A stretch of 7,742 nt of DNA from Acidisphaera sp035272265 (GTDB lineage Bacteria > Pseudomonadota > Alphaproteobacteria > Acetobacterales > Acetobacteraceae), in the NCBI GenBank assembly GCA_035272265.1, contig DATEQV010000110.1, forward strand, positions 1 to 7,742. The letters are read 5' to 3'. Every line of letters starts with the position of its first letter. Positions within the stretch are counted from its first letter, which is position 1. The notes beneath the pieces are model-generated. The model had not been told where the DNA came from. It searched no databases and saw only the letters and a list, made by a program, of their open reading frames with translations. Both the position numbers and the translations under genes were made by a program. Below, one piece after another: positions 5,610 to 7,742 of this stretch.

Positions 5610-6338
5610 GTGGCTGACGAGTGGAACCGGGCTGGCCGCCGTCCTGGATCGGGCGCGGGGCGGTCGGCTCCTGCGGCCGGGGACGTCGCGCCGGACAGCC
5701 CCGCGGCGCCGTCCGGCGCCATCGCGGGGGCGGCGTTGCTCGCCGGGCTCGCCGACACGATCGCCCATCGCTTCAACAATCTTCTGACGGTGCTGCTGGG
5801 CAGCCTGGAGCAGTTGCGCGCGCAGAAGCTGGACGAGCTGGGCGTGCGCCAGCTCGACCGTGCCGAGGCGTCCGCCCAGCTTGTCGCCCGGCTGGCCGCG
5901 CAGATGCTGGCGGTCGCGCGCCGCGACGGCGGTCACGCGGAGGACGTCGAGCTGAACGCGGTGGTGTCCGGGTGCGACCTGATGCTGGGCCAGGCCGCCG
6001 GCGACCGGGCGACGCTGACGCTGGAGCTGAGTCCCGAGACGCTGCCGGTGCGGCTGGACCCGGTGGCGCTCGAGCTTGCCCTGTTGGCGCTGCTGCGCGA
6101 CGCGGCCGGTGCGGCACCGGGCCCGCGGTCGGTGGTAGTGCGTACGGCGGCCCGTGTGATCGATGGCGGGGAGGACCGGCAGACGGTCGAGCTGTCGGTG
6201 ACCGACAGCCGTTGCGCGACGCCGCCGGATCTGTCGACGATCGATCGCGTCGTCGCCGGCTGCGGCGGGACGGTTGCGGTTGAGACGAACGAGGAGACCA
6301 CGGTCCGCCTGGTGTTTCCCAGGGCGCAGGGGGCGTAG
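5610..6338 (+). CDS. Degenerate histidine-kinase-like protein (dimerization domain plus reduced ATPase fold)
   Basis: This is a 242-residue soluble protein with no membrane segment. After a Gly/Ala/Pro-rich N-terminus comes a two-helix dimerization/phosphoacceptor region (about 45-107) with LADTIAHRFNNLLTVLLGSL. This matches the IAHDFNNLL H-box of HisKA kinases, with His53 kept but the following Asp replaced by Arg. The second half follows the order of a kinase ATPase domain. The N-box equivalent (LALLALLRDAAGAA, about 156-169) lacks the conserved Asn. The G1 equivalent reads VTDSRCATPPD (about 197-207) without DxGxG. The F box, ATP lid and GTGLGL are missing; the protein passes straight to CGGTVAVETNEETTVRLVFPRA. 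ATP binding is therefore unlikely. A phosphotransfer role like that of ChpT, a phosphatase role (the Asn four residues after His is kept), or loss of function are all possible. It is divergent from the receiver gene, its likely partner. Confidence 0.75.
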   Translation: MADEWNRAGRRPGSGAGRSAPAAGDVAPDSPAAPSGAIAGAALLAGLADTIAHRFNNLLTVLLGSLEQLRAQKLDELGVRQLDRAEASAQLVARLAAQMLAVARRDGGHAEDVELNAVVSGCDLMLGQAAGDRATLTLELSPETLPVRLDPVALELALLALLRDAAGAAPGPRSVVVRTAARVIDGGEDRQTVELSVTDSRCATPPDLSTIDRVVAGCGGTVAVETNEETTVRLVFPRAQGA

Positions 6339-6403
6339 GGCGGCGTCTTACCGGGACGGCGTAACCGACGCGTTCCCCACGCTCGCCCGTCATGGCCGAC
6401 CCC

Positions 6404-6427
6404 CGGGACTGGCCGAAGGCCAGCCCG
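6404..6427. terminator. Strong hairpin between convergent genes
   Basis: CGGG-A-CTGGCC pairs with GGCCAG-CCCG around a GAA loop. This is a 10-bp stem with one bulged A, in the 140-bp gap between the kinase-like gene and the convergent small gene. The position suits a bidirectional transcription end. No T-run follows on either side, so it is not a textbook intrinsic terminator. Confidence 0.45.
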
Positions 6428-6478
6428 AGGACATGCCTTGTGCCGGCCATCCACGACGTCTTCCTTACGCGGTTTCGG

Positions 6479-6775
6479 TCACCCCTCGGGTGCGTCGGCA
6501 CCCGCGTTCATGATCGCGTAAAGCCGGTCCATCTCCACATCGAACTCAGCCCATAGTGCCGCGCCTTCTTCCGGTGGCAGCGCCTCCTTGCCGTAGCGGA
6601 AGGCGTTTTCTTCCCGGATGATCGCCAGGATATCCGTCCAGGGCATCGTCTGCGCCGACTTCACCAGCGCCAGCGTCGCCTGCAACCGGGCGCGGATGAT
6701 GGTCACCACCTCATCGCTCGGACGCTCGATCGCGGCTGGAGCCGAGGCGAAAAGATCAGACTGTACGGCCGACAT
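6479..6775 (-). CDS. Small conserved-looking protein of unknown function
   Basis: This is a 98-residue protein starting MSAVQSDLFASAPAAIERP. An alpha-helical middle follows (SDEVVTIIRARLQATLALVK), then SAQTMPWTDILAIIREENAF, and a C-terminal PPEEGAALWAEFDVEMDRLY helix. There is no signal peptide, membrane segment, cysteine cluster or catalytic motif that I can name. It resembles unnamed small alphaproteobacterial proteins with the MPW...LP-E-E-A-x-L...F-x-E layout, but this is a memory of style, not a search. The ATG at 6775 is chosen over upstream extensions because MSAVQSDLF is a natural start and the upstream part is Arg/Pro-rich. No clear ribosome binding site is seen. It is divergent from the nuclease-like gene with 73 bp between the starts, so both may share control. 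Confidence 0.6.
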   Translation of the reverse strand: MSAVQSDLFASAPAAIERPSDEVVTIIRARLQATLALVKSAQTMPWTDILAIIREENAFRYGKEALPPEEGAALWAEFDVEMDRLYAIMNAGADAPEG

Positions 6776-6848
6776 CTGAACACGGTAGCCCGGCCCCCCG
6801 ATTCGGGCCAGACTTGGCGGAATCGCCGGCACACAGCATCGTGCGCCG

Positions 6849-7376
6849 GTGAGCTGGCGCAGCGAAAGACTGCCGGAGATCGTGCGGGCGCTGGCCGGCA
6901 AGCCGCGCCACGAAGCCCTCCGCGGGCATATCACCGAACTGCTGCGTTCCGGCTTCGGCGCGTCCTACGAGGATATCGCGCACGAGGTCTGCCTCCTTGA
7001 TAACAGCGGCCGGATCGACACGCTCTGGGGCGCGGTCGTCATCGAACTGAAGACCGATCTGCATCGAGAGATCGGCGACGTGCTCGCCCATATGCCGGAC
7101 TATATCGCGGACGCCACACGTCGCTCCCGCAGCACACGCCCCGTCACCGGACTGACTACCGATGGAGCAACCTTCACCGCCTACGCCCTGCGCGACGGCA
7201 GCTTCCGGGAACTCGCGCGCTACAGCACCGCCCCGGACCACCTTGCAGCCCGTCCGCCTCGGATCGCACAGCGAGTTGAGCCTGTGACGTCGCTTCATCT
7301 CGCCCGCGTCGGCGTGACCGCGCCCTCAATCCGTCACGGCCCGCGAGGGGAGTTTCCCCGCGTGTACACGACGTAG
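6849..7376 (+). CDS. PD-(D/E)XK nuclease-like protein, probably shortened at the C-terminus
   Basis: This is a 175-residue open frame from a GTG. Its first ~130 residues are well ordered. A helical start includes KPRHEALRGHITELLRSGFG. Then comes the segment SGRIDTLWGAVVIELKTD, with Asp57, Glu66 and Lys68 in the D-x(n)-E-x-K arrangement of the PD-(D/E)XK nuclease core. After it come MPDYIADATRR and TGLTTDGATFTAYALRDGSF. In relatives I recall, this module sits in front of a longer protein, often linked to DNA methylase/restriction functions. Here the order ends near ELARYSTAPD (about 130), and the last 45 residues are Arg/Pro-rich and unlike the rest. The likely causes are truncation or a junction near base 7240. 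No strong ribosome binding site is visible. Nuclease activity is inferred, not shown. Confidence 0.6.
   Translation: MSWRSERLPEIVRALAGKPRHEALRGHITELLRSGFGASYEDIAHEVCLLDNSGRIDTLWGAVVIELKTDLHREIGDVLAHMPDYIADATRRSRSTRPVTGLTTDGATFTAYALRDGSFRELARYSTAPDHLAARPPRIAQRVEPVTSLHLARVGVTAPSIRHGPRGEFPRVYTT
7361..7370. repeat. Perfect 10-bp palindrome beside a small hairpin
   Basis: CGTGTACACG is self-complementary. It directly follows a GGGGA-GTT-TCCCC stem-loop (7347-7359). Both lie in the non-protein-like tail of the nuclease-like frame, near the change to lower-GC DNA. This could mark the remains of an element end, but no direct repeat was found. Confidence 0.3.
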
Positions 7377-7435
7377 AGCGGCGGGGGCTCCGCTAACGAG
7401 TAGGGCTGGGGAGCCGGTTGGTTGCGAAAGGAAGT

Positions 7436-7618
7436 CTACTTTTCTCTGAAGGCTTGCGCTATCTCAATCTCACGCATTGCGTTTCGTCTCTCCTCTTCGG
7501 TGAACATAGATGGATCTGAAAACTGCTCCTTGGCCTTCGCGAAATCACCGATTTCGACCAAATAGTTCGAAAGGGTTTGAAGATAGATTCGATAGTTCGT
7601 TCCTTGCCTATCCGGTTG
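7436..7618 (-). pseudogene. C-terminal remnant (60 codons) of an unknown gene cut by the adjoining element
   Basis: The minus-strand frame runs from 7618 to a TAG at 7436-7438 without a start near its head. It reads NYRIYLQTLSNYLVEIGDFA and then KAKEQF...MFTEEERRNAMREIEI...FREK. It looks like real protein: amphipathic helices, charged residues and a Y-L-x5-G-D-x-x-K-A-x-x-x-F pattern that recalls a tetratricopeptide-like helix pair. The upstream end meets a TGA at 7619-7621 exactly where the sequence style changes and the transposase leader begins. G+C over 7441-7620 is 83 of 180 (46%), well below the neighbours, so the parent gene was probably foreign DNA. The parent's function cannot be told from this part. 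Confidence 0.5.
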
Positions 7619-7742
7619 TCACCCATACCCACTACCTGTAGAATGTGGAGACTGGGGCAGCTTGGCGGATGATGACGGGCATGGACGTTTTGGAGCGGGG
7701 TGACTTGTCGTTTCCGCGGTCGCTGCCCGAGTTCCAGCGGCT
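7615..7742 (+). mobile_element. Left end of a probable IS1595-family element
   Basis: The boundary is placed at about 7615-7622, where the minus-strand protein remnant ends and a new leader (TTGTCACCCATACCC, then toward the transposase ATG) begins. The terminal inverted repeat cannot be confirmed because the other end lies outside the window. The exact first base of the element and its target duplication are therefore unknown. Confidence 0.45.
7672..7742 (+). CDS. IS1595-family transposase, N-terminal codons (runs off window)
   Basis: Only 23 full codons are visible: MTGMDVLERGD and then LSFPRSLPEFQRL. The FPRSLPEFQ segment near the N-terminus is typical of IS1595-family transposases, where it precedes the zinc-binding region and the DDE-type (ISXO2-like) catalytic domain. 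Both are outside the window. The ATG at 7681 is an equally possible start. A GGCGGATG just before 7672 is the only purine-rich leader. The element moves DNA by cut-out or copy insertion, and here appears to have landed inside the lower-GC gene whose remnant ends at about 7619. Confidence 0.65.
   Translation, partial: MTGMDVLERGDLSFPRSLPEFQR

Noticed and set aside
7377..7435. tRNA or attachment site at the compositional change
   Set aside because: No cloverleaf arms, no TTCGA-type loop and no direct repeat were found.

Overview
The window reads as a piece of a high-GC alphaproteobacterial chromosome. A Rhodospirillales/Acetobacteraceae-like source fits best, judging by protein style only. The evidence is a divergent pair of isoprenoid/hopanoid gene groups with clearly alphaproteobacterial proteins, followed by regulators and then a gene-poor, mobile-element-affected end.

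Left half (1-3519), lipid precursor metabolism. On the minus strand lie ispA (farnesyl diphosphate synthase) and, 53 bp downstream, the first 49 codons of dxs (first step of the MEP pathway). On the plus strand lie ispH (last step of the MEP pathway) and, 14 bp downstream, hpnH (radical SAM adenosyl-hopene transferase). Together these cover the entry and exit of the MEP pathway, the C15 prenyl chain that feeds squalene/hopene, and the first step of hopanoid side-chain extension. The two groups are separated by a 334-bp divergent intergenic region. It has a near-perfect 21-bp dyad almost exactly midway between the two start codons, and a second, nested inverted repeat closer to ispH.

Middle (3520-6338), export and regulation. 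A ~96-bp dispersed inverted repeat (TTGCGAGGAGCGAAGCGACGA type) follows hpnH. Then come a small exported DUF2380-like protein, a Crp/Fnr-family regulator, and a divergent pair: a single-domain response regulator (minus) and a histidine-kinase-like protein (plus). In the latter the phosphoacceptor-type His is kept, but the acidic neighbour, the N-box Asn and the ATP lid are lost. This looks like a dead kinase, perhaps a phosphotransferase or phosphatase for the neighbouring receiver.

Right end (6339-7742), accessory DNA. A small unknown protein (minus) is divergent from an apparently shortened PD-(D/E)XK nuclease-like protein (plus). Next is a 60-codon C-terminal remnant of an unrelated, lower-GC gene (about 46% G+C against about 67% in a sampled row of ispH). 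The remnant stops where an IS1595-family element appears to begin, and the first codons of its transposase run off the window. No tRNA, rRNA or CRISPR array was seen. I did not find a clear new multi-gene system; the best leads are the degenerate kinase/receiver pair and the shared operator-like dyad between the isoprenoid operons.
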